DNA from: Bacillota bacterium
GTDB lineage: Bacteria > Bacillota > Clostridia > Christensenellales > CAG-138
DNA length: 64,000 nt
Reading direction: 5' to 3'
Assembly: GCA_023390655.1 (NCBI GenBank)
Contig: JAEWCL010000026.1
Span: 1 to 64,000, forward strand
Shown: positions 15,270 to 23,904 of the stretch, in pieces
Layout: each line of letters begins with the position of its first letter
How positions within the stretch are numbered: position 1 is the stretch's first letter
Program-made: the position numbers and the translations under genes
The notes under the pieces: generated by a model
Seen by the model: the letters and a program-made list of their open reading frames with translations, nothing else
The model's database searches: none
Told to the model about the DNA's origin: nothing

Positions 15270-16352
15270 ATGCAGAAAACCGAAATCATACTCGTCATCA
15301 ACCCCGGCAGTACCTCTACGAAAATCGCATTGTTTGAAAATGAAACAAAGATCATGAGCGAGACGCTCCGCCATCCGGATGAGGATCTTGCCCCCTATCC
15401 CTGGGTGATGGACCAGGTGGAGTACCGAAAAACGCACATCGAGCGGGTGCTACGTGAGAATGGCTTTGACCTTTCCACGCTCACCTGCGTCATGTCCCGC
15501 GGGGGACAACTCCCCCCCGTTCCTTCGGGCGCGTTTGCAATCACACAGGACATGATCGATTTTGTCTATACCGTCAAGGTGGCGGCGCACGCGTCCAACA
15601 CGGGCTGCGTCATTGCCCATGCCATCGCAAAGGAATATAGCATCCCCGCCTATGTATACGATCCTATCACGGTGGATGAACTTTCTCCCGTTGCGCGGAT
15701 TACGGGCCTGCCCGAGCTTCCCAAGCAGAGCCGGGGGCACGCGTTAAATACCCACGCCATGGCGCACAAATGCGCGAGGGAAGTCCTGCACAGGCCCCCA
15801 AGCGAGTGCACGTTTATCGTCGCGCATCTTGGCGGCGGCTGCAGCACGTGGCTGATCGATAAAGGTTATTCCACAGATATGTACGGCGATGACGACGCCA
15901 TGTTCTGCCCGGAGCGCTGCGGCAGGCTGCAGGCGGTGGAGCTTGCGAAGCTCTGCTACAGCGGCAACTATACGCTTGAATCGCTTTCCCGCAGGCTGCG
16001 CGGCGGCAGCGGCATGAAGGCGTTACTCGGCACGACCGACGTCCGCGAGGTGGAAGCGCGCATTGCTGCAGGCGATGAATATGCAAAGCTTGTCCACCAG
16101 GCGTTTACCTACAACATCGCAAAGAGCATCGGCGATCTTGCAACCGCCGTTTGCGGCAAGGTGGACCGTATCATCCTCACTGGCGGCATTGCGTACTCCA
16201 AGATGATCACGGACGATATCGTGGCCCGCGTCGGCTTTATCGCACCCGTGGAACTCATGCCCGGCGAGTATGAAATGGAGGCTCTCGCGGAAGGCGGGCT
16301 TCGCGTGCTGCGCGGAGAAGAACAGCCCAAAACCATCCGTTGGCCCAAATAA
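15270..16352 (+). CDS. buk: Butyrate kinase
   Basis: The 360-residue protein has the acetate/butyrate kinase (ASKHA fold) signatures: ILVINPGSTSTKIALF at the N-terminus, FIVAHLGGGCS, GDDDAMFCPERCGRLQAVEL, SGMKALLGTTDVREVEAR and RIILTGGIAYSKM. The SMKALLGT-type and DDAMF-type segments match butyrate rather than acetate kinases. It forms butyrate and ATP from butyryl phosphate. It is translated from ATG 15270 directly after ptb and ends at a strong terminator. Confidence 0.94.
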   Translation: MQKTEIILVINPGSTSTKIALFENETKIMSETLRHPDEDLAPYPWVMDQVEYRKTHIERVLRENGFDLSTLTCVMSRGGQLPPVPSGAFAITQDMIDFVYTVKVAAHASNTGCVIAHAIAKEYSIPAYVYDPITVDELSPVARITGLPELPKQSRGHALNTHAMAHKCAREVLHRPPSECTFIVAHLGGGCSTWLIDKGYSTDMYGDDDAMFCPERCGRLQAVELAKLCYSGNYTLESLSRRLRGGSGMKALLGTTDVREVEARIAAGDEYAKLVHQAFTYNIAKSIGDLATAVCGKVDRIILTGGIAYSKMITDDIVARVGFIAPVELMPGEYEMEALAEGGLRVLRGEEQPKTIRWPK

Positions 16353-16363
16353 CGTTTGACCGC

Positions 16364-16402
16364 GCCGTCCGCTCCTTTCGTTGCGGACGGCGGTGTTTTT
16401 TT
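16364..16402 (+). terminator. Terminator of ptb-buk
   Basis: GCCGTCCGC and GCGGACGGC pair around a ten-base loop; GGTG and eight T residues follow. Confidence 0.9.
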
Positions 16403-16446
16403 CCGTACCGTGTATGTTGTGCTGTGGCCGGTAGCACGATAAAGGC

Positions 16447-16959
16447 ATGAACAGGTGGAAATTCCGCATTGAAACATTGCGTACATACAGGCAGGGGCGC
16501 ATCCATATCCGCCGCCGCAGGAACGGGCATGCTCTCAAATGGGCGGTTTTGGGCGGCGGGCTGCTTGTATTCGGTGCGGCGGCGCTGGTTTTGGGCAGTA
16601 TGAAGCTGCCGCTGTTTGCCGCGCCGACCCCAAGCCCCACACCCGCAATCACGGCTTCCCCAACGCCTGTTCCAACCCCATCGCCCACGCCGTCTCCCAC
16701 GCCTACCCCTACCCCAACGCCTGTTCCAACCCCGTCGCCCACGCCTTCCCCCACGCCGTCTCCCACGCCAAGGCGCACGCCTAGGCCGACCGCGTCGCCT
16801 ACGCCTGAACCCACGCCTTCCCCAACGCCCAGACGCACGCCTAGGCCGTCTGAACCCGAGCCTGCGCCGGTCATTACCGCAACGCCCGTACCGACTGAAG
16901 CGCCAACGGAGGCTCCGACACCGCCTGCCGTAACGGACCCGCCTCCAGGGGAACCATAA
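16447..16959 (+). CDS. Membrane-anchored Thr-Pro-repeat stalk protein
   Basis: The 170-residue product has a basic N-terminus (RIHIRRRR), one hydrophobic segment (about residues 31-50, LKWAVLGGGLLVFGAAALVL) and then a tail built almost entirely of (S/P)-P-T-P units with a few Arg and Glu. No folded domain follows the repeats. It looks like a type II membrane protein whose tail crosses the wall. Repeat DNA such as ACGCCTTCCCCAACGCC suggests growth by slippage. Function is unknown. It lies between buk and murI with its own weak ribosome-binding site. Confidence 0.7.
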   Translation: MNRWKFRIETLRTYRQGRIHIRRRRNGHALKWAVLGGGLLVFGAAALVLGSMKLPLFAAPTPSPTPAITASPTPVPTPSPTPSPTPTPTPTPVPTPSPTPSPTPSPTPRRTPRPTASPTPEPTPSPTPRRTPRPSEPEPAPVITATPVPTEAPTEAPTPPAVTDPPPGEP

Positions 16960-17104
16960 ACTGGCCCGTCCATTTCCGTTCTTTCCACCCTGTAAATTAC
17001 TGTCATTCGTTATGAAAAGAGTGGCATTTTTCATGGATACGGTGTAATATGATATGGTTGCCGTGCAATGTGCGCGGTTGAAACCCATCGACTGGAGGCA
17101 TTCC

Positions 17105-17908
17105 ATGGATAAAAGTCCCATCGGCATATTTGACAGCGGCTTGGGCGGTGTATCCACACTGCGCCAGGCCTTACATATGCTTCCAAAGGAAGATTTTCTT
17201 TATTATGGGGATAATCTGAACGCGCCCTACGGTTCGCGCACCGCGGAGGAGATTCTTTCTCTTTCCAATAACGCAATCCGCTACTTTATGATGCAGGGCG
17301 TAAAAGCCGTTCTTCTTGCGTGCAATACGTCCACTGCCGTTGCGCTGCCTGCGTTGCAGCAGGAATTTCCCATTCCCATCGTCGGCATACAGCCCGCCAT
17401 TGCGGCCGCGGCAGAAACGCCGGGGTATGGCATCATTTTAATGATGGCCACCCGCGCAACCGCCACGCATCCGAGATACCTTGCGCTGCATGCGTCCCTG
17501 CCCGACCCGGACCGTGTCAAAAATATCCCCTGCAGCGCGGAATTTGTGCGCCGTGTGGAGGAAAGCCGCTTTGGACCGGATGATTATGCGGATCTCTTTT
17601 CAGAAGCCCTTGCCCCCTACGAGGGCGCGCAGGTGGACGCCGTTGTACTTGGATGCACACATTACCTGTTTTTCCAGAGCCAGCTTGCCGCGTATTGCGC
17701 CGAGCATTTCAAAGGCGTTCCCAGATTTTTTGACGGCGGGCAGACAGCGGCGGAGGCCATGCGCGAGGTGCTTGTTGAGCAGGAACTCGACAACACGCAG
17801 GGCATCGGCAGCGTTTCCTTCCATACCAGCGGCGAGCCGGACATTTACCGAATGCGCTTTGAGGCGCTTTTGAACCAGCCGATGCAGATTGAGGGCATCG
17901 ATTTATAA
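17105..17908 (+). CDS. murI: Glutamate racemase
   Basis: The 267-residue protein shows both catalytic cysteines in their motifs, LLACNTSTA (about residue 73) and VVLGCTHYLF (about 184), plus IGIFDSGLGGVST at the N-terminus and YYGDNLNAPYGSR. It makes D-glutamate for peptidoglycan. The ATG at 17105 follows TGGAGG; the upstream ATG at 17054 would add unrelated residues. It is transcribed alone and ends at a terminator. Confidence 0.95.
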   Translation: MDKSPIGIFDSGLGGVSTLRQALHMLPKEDFLYYGDNLNAPYGSRTAEEILSLSNNAIRYFMMQGVKAVLLACNTSTAVALPALQQEFPIPIVGIQPAIAAAAETPGYGIILMMATRATATHPRYLALHASLPDPDRVKNIPCSAEFVRRVEESRFGPDDYADLFSEALAPYEGAQVDAVVLGCTHYLFFQSQLAAYCAEHFKGVPRFFDGGQTAAEAMREVLVEQELDNTQGIGSVSFHTSGEPDIYRMRFEALLNQPMQIEGIDL

Positions 17909-17929
17909 ATTCATTCGGTATGATATATA

Positions 17930-17956
17930 AAAGAGGGCTAGCCGCCCTCTTTTTTG
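17930..17956 (+). terminator. Terminator of murI
   Basis: AAAGAGGGC and GCCCTCTTT pair around a short loop and run into T residues. It may also serve the convergent peptidase gene. Confidence 0.88.
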
Positions 17957-17967
17957 ATATACAAGTT

Positions 17968-18603
17968 TTATTCCCGCGGCATGAGCGCCTGCCAGGTCGC
18001 GCCATCCACAACGCCCGTTGCCGGCAGGCGGCTTTCCTGCTGGAAATGCCGTACATCCGCCGCTGTAGATGGAGAGAAGCATCCTGTCAGCCCGCCGGAC
18101 GCAATTCCCTTACAAAGCAGCGCATCCTGCAGCACAAATACATGCACGCCGCGCATCCCCTGCTTTAAACATGGATATCCGCCGCAAAGGCTGGCCGGAG
18201 GCAATACATGTTTTTCCGCGTGTACCCAGCCGGGCGTGGTAAAAAGGGGCTCCACATGCCCAAAGCCTGCCCGGCTGAGCGCGTTGCGCGCAATGGAAAG
18301 CTGCGTTGCGCCATCAAGCCGGTACCCGATATCAAAGGCGAGCCCTGCATAGTGCGGAGATTGCCCCACATGCCCGCCCTCGGATACGCGCCGGAACGCA
18401 TAACGCACAGGCTGCTTTGAAAAACGCAGCAATTCCTCCGCCGCCGCGATTGCGCGAAGATCTGTCCAAAGAATCGGGGAAACGCTCTTTCCTCGGAACG
18501 CCCGCACGGTTAAAAGTCCCTGCACACTTCCCGGCATGGCTTCCTCCGGCCTTGGGTCCCGCATGATCCATTCACCTGCCGCCGGATCGAAAACACAGAC
18601 CAT
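17968..18603 (-). CDS. M15-family peptidase with a C-terminal peptidoglycan-binding domain
   Basis: The 211-residue protein carries the M15 zinc motif S-x-H-x-x-G-x-A-x-D as SPHYAGLAFD (zinc ligands His84 and Asp91) and the third ligand in GWVHAE (His128). A peptidoglycan-binding-1 repeat fills the C-terminus (about 147-208: LKQGMRGVHVFVLQDALL, TAADVRHFQQESRLPATGVVDGATW). It should cleave D-Ala-containing wall peptides. No signal peptide is seen from ATG 18603 (eleven bases from AGGAGG). This suggests a forespore, mother-cell lysis or phage-endolysin-like role, or non-classical export. Confidence 0.82.
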   Translation of the reverse strand: MVCVFDPAAGEWIMRDPRPEEAMPGSVQGLLTVRAFRGKSVSPILWTDLRAIAAAEELLRFSKQPVRYAFRRVSEGGHVGQSPHYAGLAFDIGYRLDGATQLSIARNALSRAGFGHVEPLFTTPGWVHAEKHVLPPASLCGGYPCLKQGMRGVHVFVLQDALLCKGIASGGLTGCFSPSTAADVRHFQQESRLPATGVVDGATWQALMPRE

Positions 18604-18711
18604 GCCGAACGCCACCTCCTGCCTTGGTAGTTGTGCCCTGATTTAATGTATGACCGCCGCCGGGGAAGCGTGAACGCCGCACGGGCGTTCCCCTTGGGGG
18701 AAATCAACGGA

Positions 18712-18740
18712 TTGCGCAATCCCCCCCCAGGCAGTATAAT
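18712..18740 (+). promoter_or_regulatory. Candidate serA promoter inside an inverted repeat
   Basis: TTGCGC (18712-18717), 17 bases, TATAAT (18735-18740). The 10-bp inverted repeat GCAATCCCCC (18716-18725) and GGGGGATTGC (18754-18763) flanks the -10 box, and GGATTGCGCAATCC (18709-18722) is itself palindromic over the -35. No T-box signature was found in the leader that follows (about 18747-18879). Confidence 0.6.
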
Positions 18741-18879
18741 GCTATTAATATGTGGGGGATTGCCCTTTTGGGGCCATTCCCGCCTTGCATGTGCAACCTT
18801 CATGCACCGGTTCATGCATAGCGTAGTATCTTACGCGTCTCTGACGCGGGAAAATATTTTCAAAAAGAGGTTATCAGGT

Positions 18880-20058
18880 ATGCAGCATATTCTTACGCTC
18901 AACGCCATATCGGACGCCGTCTATGAGGCTCTTAAGCCGGAACGCTATGTGGTTTCAGACCATGAAGAGGACCCCGCAGCCATTTTGGTGCGCAGTGCGG
19001 ATTGCAGGAACAGGCCTATCAATCCTTCGTTGCTGGCCATTGCCCGCGCGGGCGCGGGCGTCAACAACATTCCGGTTTCTGCTTGCACAGACGCCGCCGT
19101 CGCGGTGTTCAACACCCCCGGCGCAAACGCCAACGCCGTAAAAGAGCTTGCGCTTTGCTGCATGCTGCTGGCCTCCCGCAATGTGTTAGAAGGCGTCGCC
19201 TGGGCCAACGGGCTTTCCGGAGACGATCTCGCGCTGCAGGTGGAACAGGGCAAGCGCAAATTTGTGGGCAGCGAGCTTTCCGGCAAAAAGCTCGCCGTCA
19301 TCGGCCTTGGCGCAATCGGCGTTATGGTTGCAAACGATGCGGACGCCATCGGCATGCAGGTCTACGGATATGATCCGTTTATCTCCGTGGAGCACGCCTG
19401 GGGGCTTTCGCGCACCGTGTGCCGCGCAGGCTCTTTGGAGGAAATCCTGCCGCACTGCGATTATGTGACCATCCACGTACCCCTCATGGACGCTACGAGG
19501 CATTTCATCAATTCCCGCGTGCTCACGCTGATGAAGCCCGGCGCTATTTTACTAAACCTTGCGCGCGGCGAGCTTGTGGATACCGCGGCCGTCCTTGCCG
19601 CTGTAGAGTCCAAAGCGCTTTCCCGCTATGTCACGGATTTCCCGGAGGCAGAGCTTCTCAACCGCCCGGGCGTCATCTGTGTGCCGCATCTTGGCGCGAC
19701 CACGCCCGAAAGCGAGGAAAACTGTGCGCGCATGGCGGCGCGTGCGCTTGACGATTACCTGACCTACGGCAATATCACCAACAGCGTCAACCTGCCGCAA
19801 TGCGTGATGGCCCCTTCCGGCGCATACCGCGTATGCGCGCTGCACCGCAACATCACCAACATGGTTGGGCAGATTACCGCAGTGATTGCGGCTGCGGACG
19901 GCAATATCACCAATATGATCAACAAGAGCCGCAAGGATATTGCGTACTCTATCCTCGATCTTGACAATCCGCTGCCCGCCCAGGCGCATGCACGCTTGAA
20001 CAAAATTGAAGGGATGCTTCGCGTGCGCACGTTTTGTCTGAATCCCGAGCTCTGCTAA
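18880..20058 (+). CDS. serA: D-3-phosphoglycerate dehydrogenase-type protein
   Basis: The 392-residue product has the D-2-hydroxyacid dehydrogenase layout: ARAGAGVNNIPVSAC, the NAD-binding loop VIGLGAIGVMVANDA, YDPFIS, LLNLARGELVDTAAV (catalytic Arg) and VPHLGATTPESEENC (catalytic His). A short C-terminal ACT-like domain follows (about 315-392, NMVGQITAVIAAADGNITNM). It should oxidise 3-phosphoglycerate in serine synthesis. The ATG at 18880 follows AGAGG; a longer frame from 18631 has no ribosome-binding site. The DUF1015 gene follows, as is usual beside serA in Clostridia; no serC is seen here. Confidence 0.88.
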   Translation: MQHILTLNAISDAVYEALKPERYVVSDHEEDPAAILVRSADCRNRPINPSLLAIARAGAGVNNIPVSACTDAAVAVFNTPGANANAVKELALCCMLLASRNVLEGVAWANGLSGDDLALQVEQGKRKFVGSELSGKKLAVIGLGAIGVMVANDADAIGMQVYGYDPFISVEHAWGLSRTVCRAGSLEEILPHCDYVTIHVPLMDATRHFINSRVLTLMKPGAILLNLARGELVDTAAVLAAVESKALSRYVTDFPEAELLNRPGVICVPHLGATTPESEENCARMAARALDDYLTYGNITNSVNLPQCVMAPSGAYRVCALHRNITNMVGQITAVIAAADGNITNMINKSRKDIAYSILDLDNPLPAQAHARLNKIEGMLRVRTFCLNPELC

Positions 20059-20135
20059 ACCAACGCCTGTACAAAAGGCGATCATGTTTTGCGATCTTGG
20101 CCGTGCAGCCAAAGAACATCACCGGAGGTAGACGT

Positions 20136-21479
20136 ATGAACCAATACCCGAACCCCATAGGTGTCCAGGTGCCCAATGTGCTCCTTCCCAATCCCCAAAC
20201 GGATTTTTCGAAATGGGCCGTGGTCGCCTGTGACCAGTTCACCTCCCAAAAGAACTATTGGGAAGAAGCGGCAGCATATATTGGCGATCATCCCTCCACA
20301 CTCAGCCTCATTCTTCCCGAGGCGTACCTGAACCAGCCCGGCGAGGCCGAACGCATCGCGGATATTCAGTCCGCAATGCGGAATTATATGCACAACGGTA
20401 TATTGGAAGAGCAGGGGACAGGCTTTGTGCTGGTGCGCCGCGAAGCTGCAGGCAAGGAACGCCTTGGCCTCGTGCTTGCCCTTGATCTGGAAGAATATGA
20501 TTACAATAAGGGCGCCACAACGCTCATACGCGCCACGGAAGGCACCATTGTGGACCGCATTCCGCCGCGCCTGCGCATCCGCGAGGGCGCGCCGCTCGAA
20601 CTGCCACACATTCTGGTGCTCATTGACGATCCTGACCGTACGGTGATTGAGCCGCTTGCGTCAAAAACCGCAGGCATGAAGCTTTTATATGATACGGACC
20701 TCATGAAGGGCGGCGGGCACGTTACGGGCCACCTTGTAAGCCACAGTGAAGATATCAGCGCTGTGCTCAAAGCGCTTGAAGCGCTCACAGACAAGGCCGC
20801 GTTTGCGGAAAAGTATGGCGAGGGCCATGCGCCGCTGCTTTTTGCAATGGGGGACGGCAACCATTCCTTTGCCACCGCAAAAGCAGCATGGGAGAAGATC
20901 AAAAAGACGCTTTCCGCTGCCGAGCAGGAAACCCACCCCGCGCGCTATGCGCTGGTGGAGCTTGAAAACGTGCATGATGAAGGCATCGTATTCGAGCCCA
21001 TCCACCGTGTGCTTTTCGGCATACCTCCTGAAACGGCCATTGAGCGCCTGACGGAGCTTTTGAAAAAAGAAAACGGGGATGTCGTTGTCCGCTATTGCGC
21101 CAATGAGAGGGATTTAGAATATTCTGCTACAGAGACGCAGGATGGCGCGCATAAATTGCCGTTCTTCCACGGCACACAGCAGGGCTATTTTCTGGTGAAG
21201 ACCCCCAAGCAGCAGTTGAGCGTGGGTACGCTGCAGAATGCGATCGACGCGCTGTTAAAAAAATTCCTGCACAGCGAAGTGGACTATATCCACGGCGAAG
21301 ACGTTGTAAAGTCCCTTGCGCAAAAGCCGGATACCGTAGGCTTTTTGCTGCCCGCTATGAAAAAGAGCGAGCTGTTCCCCACCGTTGTCTATGACGGTGC
21401 GCTCCCCCGAAAAACCTTCTCAATGGGCGAAGCCTGTGAGAAGCGCTATTATATGGAATGCAGGAAAATTTTACCTTAA
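20136..21479 (+). CDS. DUF1015 family protein
   Basis: The 447-residue soluble protein matches DUF1015 throughout: WAVVACDQFTSQKNYWEE near the N-terminus, FAMGDGNHSFATAKAAWE in the middle and VGFLLPAMKKSELFPTVV near the end. Its biochemical role is not established; genes of this family commonly adjoin serA and serC. The ATG at 20136 follows GGAGG. It lies 77 bases after serA and 18 bases before the aspartate kinase, so the three probably form an amino acid operon. Confidence 0.9.
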   Translation: MNQYPNPIGVQVPNVLLPNPQTDFSKWAVVACDQFTSQKNYWEEAAAYIGDHPSTLSLILPEAYLNQPGEAERIADIQSAMRNYMHNGILEEQGTGFVLVRREAAGKERLGLVLALDLEEYDYNKGATTLIRATEGTIVDRIPPRLRIREGAPLELPHILVLIDDPDRTVIEPLASKTAGMKLLYDTDLMKGGGHVTGHLVSHSEDISAVLKALEALTDKAAFAEKYGEGHAPLLFAMGDGNHSFATAKAAWEKIKKTLSAAEQETHPARYALVELENVHDEGIVFEPIHRVLFGIPPETAIERLTELLKKENGDVVVRYCANERDLEYSATETQDGAHKLPFFHGTQQGYFLVKTPKQQLSVGTLQNAIDALLKKFLHSEVDYIHGEDVVKSLAQKPDTVGFLLPAMKKSELFPTVVYDGALPRKTFSMGEACEKRYYMECRKILP

Positions 21480-21497
21480 CGGAGGAGAACAACCCAC

Positions 21498-22820
21498 ATG
21501 AAGGTCAAGGTTGCAAAGTTTGGCGGCAGCTCTTTAGCCGACGCCGCACAATTCCGCAAAGTAAAGGCGATTATGCTTGCCGATGAAGCACGCCTGTTTG
21601 TCGTACCGTCTGCACCCGGAAAACGAACGTACAAGGATGAAAAAATCACGGATCTTCTTTACCGCTGCCAAAAGCTTGCAAGCACTGGCGAGCATTTTGA
21701 AGAGGTGTTTGACATCATCGCGCAGCGGTATATCGACATCGCACAGGAGCTGGAGCTGACCATCGACATCCGCCCTTATCTACAGATTGTGTGGGCGGAT
21801 ATCAAGCACGGCGCGTCCGCAGATTACGCGGCAAGCCGCGGCGAATATCTCAACGGCCTGCTGCTTGCAGATTACCTTGGCTATACGTTTGTGGACGCTG
21901 CGGAAATCATCCGTTTCACCTCAGGGGGCAAATTTGATGCGGAAGCCACCCAGGCGCTGATGCAGGAAAAAATCTCAGGCAAGCGCAATATTACCGTCCC
22001 CGGCTTCTATGGCGCGCTGCCCGATGGGAGCATCAAGGTATTCCCGCGCGGGGGCTCCGATATTTCCGGCGCTATCGTTGCGCGCGGCGTCAATGCAGAC
22101 CTGTATGAGAACTGGACGGATGTCTCCGGCTTCCTGATGGCCGATCCCCGCATCGTCAACGATCCCAAGCCCATCCGCACCATTACGTATTCGGAGCTTC
22201 GCGAGCTTGCCTATATGGGCGCTACGGTGCTGCATGAGGATTCCATCTTCCCCGTGCGGCAGGCATGTATCCCGATCAACGTGCGTAACACCAACGCGCC
22301 GGACGAACCAGGCACGCTCATTATTCCGGATGACGACGGCAAGCCGCTCGTTGGCGGCAGGCTCACGGGCATTGCCGGGCGCACGGGCTTTACCGTCATC
22401 GCGATCGCAAAGGACAATATGCACAGCGAGGTGGGCTTTGGCTACAAGGTGCTCTCTGTCCTTAAAAACCACAACATCTCCTTTGAGCACATCCCGACAG
22501 GCATTGATACCATGTCCGTCGTGCTTTCAGATTCTCAGCTGGAGGGCAAGCGCAACGCGGTGCTTGACGAACTGATGGCGGTCTGCGAGTCCGACAGCGT
22601 GGAAATCCATGATAACCTTGCCCTGATCGCCACCGTTGGCCGCGGGATGGTACATTCCATCGGCATTGCGGCGAAACTTTTTGGCGCGCTTGCACAATCC
22701 GGCGTCAACATCCGTATGATCGACCAGGGATCGAGCGAAATGAATATCATCGTCGGCGTGGAAAGCGATGAGTTCCCCACCGCCATGCGCGCGATCTACG
22801 AAGCGTTCAAGGACGCGTAA
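21498..22820 (+). CDS. Aspartate kinase
   Basis: The 440-residue protein has the amino acid kinase start VKVAKFGGSSLADAAQ, the substrate segment FPRGGSDISGA, ADPRIVNDPKPI, and two C-terminal ACT domains (from about residue 295, FTVIAIAKDNM, and 375, LALIATVGRGM), with SGVNIRMIDQGSSEMNIIVGV. It phosphorylates aspartate for lysine, threonine and methionine synthesis and is likely feedback-inhibited through the ACT pair. A GGAGGAG site precedes ATG 21498. It ends the serA-DUF1015 operon at a strong terminator. Confidence 0.94.
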   Translation: MKVKVAKFGGSSLADAAQFRKVKAIMLADEARLFVVPSAPGKRTYKDEKITDLLYRCQKLASTGEHFEEVFDIIAQRYIDIAQELELTIDIRPYLQIVWADIKHGASADYAASRGEYLNGLLLADYLGYTFVDAAEIIRFTSGGKFDAEATQALMQEKISGKRNITVPGFYGALPDGSIKVFPRGGSDISGAIVARGVNADLYENWTDVSGFLMADPRIVNDPKPIRTITYSELRELAYMGATVLHEDSIFPVRQACIPINVRNTNAPDEPGTLIIPDDDGKPLVGGRLTGIAGRTGFTVIAIAKDNMHSEVGFGYKVLSVLKNHNISFEHIPTGIDTMSVVLSDSQLEGKRNAVLDELMAVCESDSVEIHDNLALIATVGRGMVHSIGIAAKLFGALAQSGVNIRMIDQGSSEMNIIVGVESDEFPTAMRAIYEAFKDA

Positions 22821-22831
22821 TGATCTGCTGT

Positions 22832-22863
22832 AAAAGCGGCTGCAAAAAGCAGCCGCTTTTTTT
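22832..22863 (+). terminator. Terminator of the serA operon
   Basis: AAAGCGGCTGC and GCAGCCGCTTT pair around AAAAA and continue into seven T residues. Confidence 0.95.
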
Positions 22864-22956
22864 ATATAATTACACAATAAAGAACTTTCGTATCATATTG
22901 AAAGATATGGTATACTTTTCATAATTGTACTGTTGCAGGAGTGATGTGGTTCGCCT

Positions 22957-23847
22957 ATGAAGGATGCCTATACCTATGATGAAATCCGCCGCACAATCGA
23001 AGCGCTCAGCGCCGTATATGATATTGTCCGCGTGGTAGACCCGTCCCGCACGGTTGCATACTCGTTTCCTCCGGATCAAACAATACCCGTGGCCGGGGAA
23101 TACGCCTGCTATGCGGTCTGGAACAAGGAGCAGCGCTGTGAACACTGCGTTTCCATCAGCGCACTCATCAGCAGGACGCGCAAAACAAAATATGAGTTTA
23201 TCGATCAGGAAATCTACAACGTGCTCTCCAAATATATCGTTGTAGACGGGCAGGAACTGGTGCTTGAAATCGTCTATCATGTCAAGGATGAAGTCCTGCT
23301 GGGCGCTTTCGGACACAATGCGTTTATAGAAAGAATCCTCGAGCACAACAGCGCGATTTACACGGATGCCCTCACCGGCGCCTACAACCGCAGATTCTTT
23401 ATGGAGCGTTCCCGGATGATCGACAAATTTGCCGACACGCCGGAATGCTCTTTTGCATTGATCGATCTGGATCATTTCAAGCGCATCAACGATACCTATG
23501 GCCACGCCGCGGGGGACGCGGTGCTCATTGCGCTTTCCAACCTGTTTCACAGCAATGTGCGCCCCAAGAACGGGGATTGCGTGATTCGCTACGGCGGGGA
23601 TGAGTTTTTGATTTTGATGAGCAAAATCCCGCACGAGACATTCATTGTCCGCATGCAGCAGCTGTTAGGGCAGGTGCAGGCGCTGACACTTCCGGAGTAT
23701 CCGGCGCTGTCGTTTTCGCTCAGCATCGGCGGCGCATCGCAATGCGAGTTCCCCGATGCAACATACGAAGACCTGATCAACGTTGCGGACGAACGCCTCT
23801 ACCGCGCGAAACGCGAGGGCGGCAATACATTGGTCATCCATACATGA
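22957..23847 (+). CDS. Diguanylate cyclase with Cys-containing N-terminal sensor
   Basis: Residues about 130-296 are a complete GGDEF domain: DALTGAYNRRFF, ALIDLDHFKRINDTYGH, the active-site RYGGDEF (213-217 for GGDEF) and DERLYRAKREGGN. It should make cyclic di-GMP from two GTP. The product-inhibition I-site (RxxD) is changed to KNGD at 204-207, so feedback may be weak. The N-terminal 120 residues look PAS-like, with a CYAVW...CEHC cluster (Cys51, 61, 64) that could bind metal or sense redox state. No membrane segment is present. It could supply the ligand of the riboswitches at 962-1190. Confidence 0.92.
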   Translation: MKDAYTYDEIRRTIEALSAVYDIVRVVDPSRTVAYSFPPDQTIPVAGEYACYAVWNKEQRCEHCVSISALISRTRKTKYEFIDQEIYNVLSKYIVVDGQELVLEIVYHVKDEVLLGAFGHNAFIERILEHNSAIYTDALTGAYNRRFFMERSRMIDKFADTPECSFALIDLDHFKRINDTYGHAAGDAVLIALSNLFHSNVRPKNGDCVIRYGGDEFLILMSKIPHETFIVRMQQLLGQVQALTLPEYPALSFSLSIGGASQCEFPDATYEDLINVADERLYRAKREGGNTLVIHT

Positions 23848-23904
23848 ATGCAACGTATGGCGGATAAACTACACCCAGTATATTGTCTGCAACGGGAGGC
23901 CGCT

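Noticed and set aside
16023..17006. Long minus-strand frame of 327 codons, extremely Gly/Val-rich
   Set aside because: It is the complement of the Thr-Pro repeat gene; the glycine run mirrors the proline codons. No ribosome-binding site.
18741..18879. T-box or other amino acid riboswitch before serA
   Set aside because: No T-box AGGGTGGNACC sequence, no specifier-type stem and no terminator in the leader.
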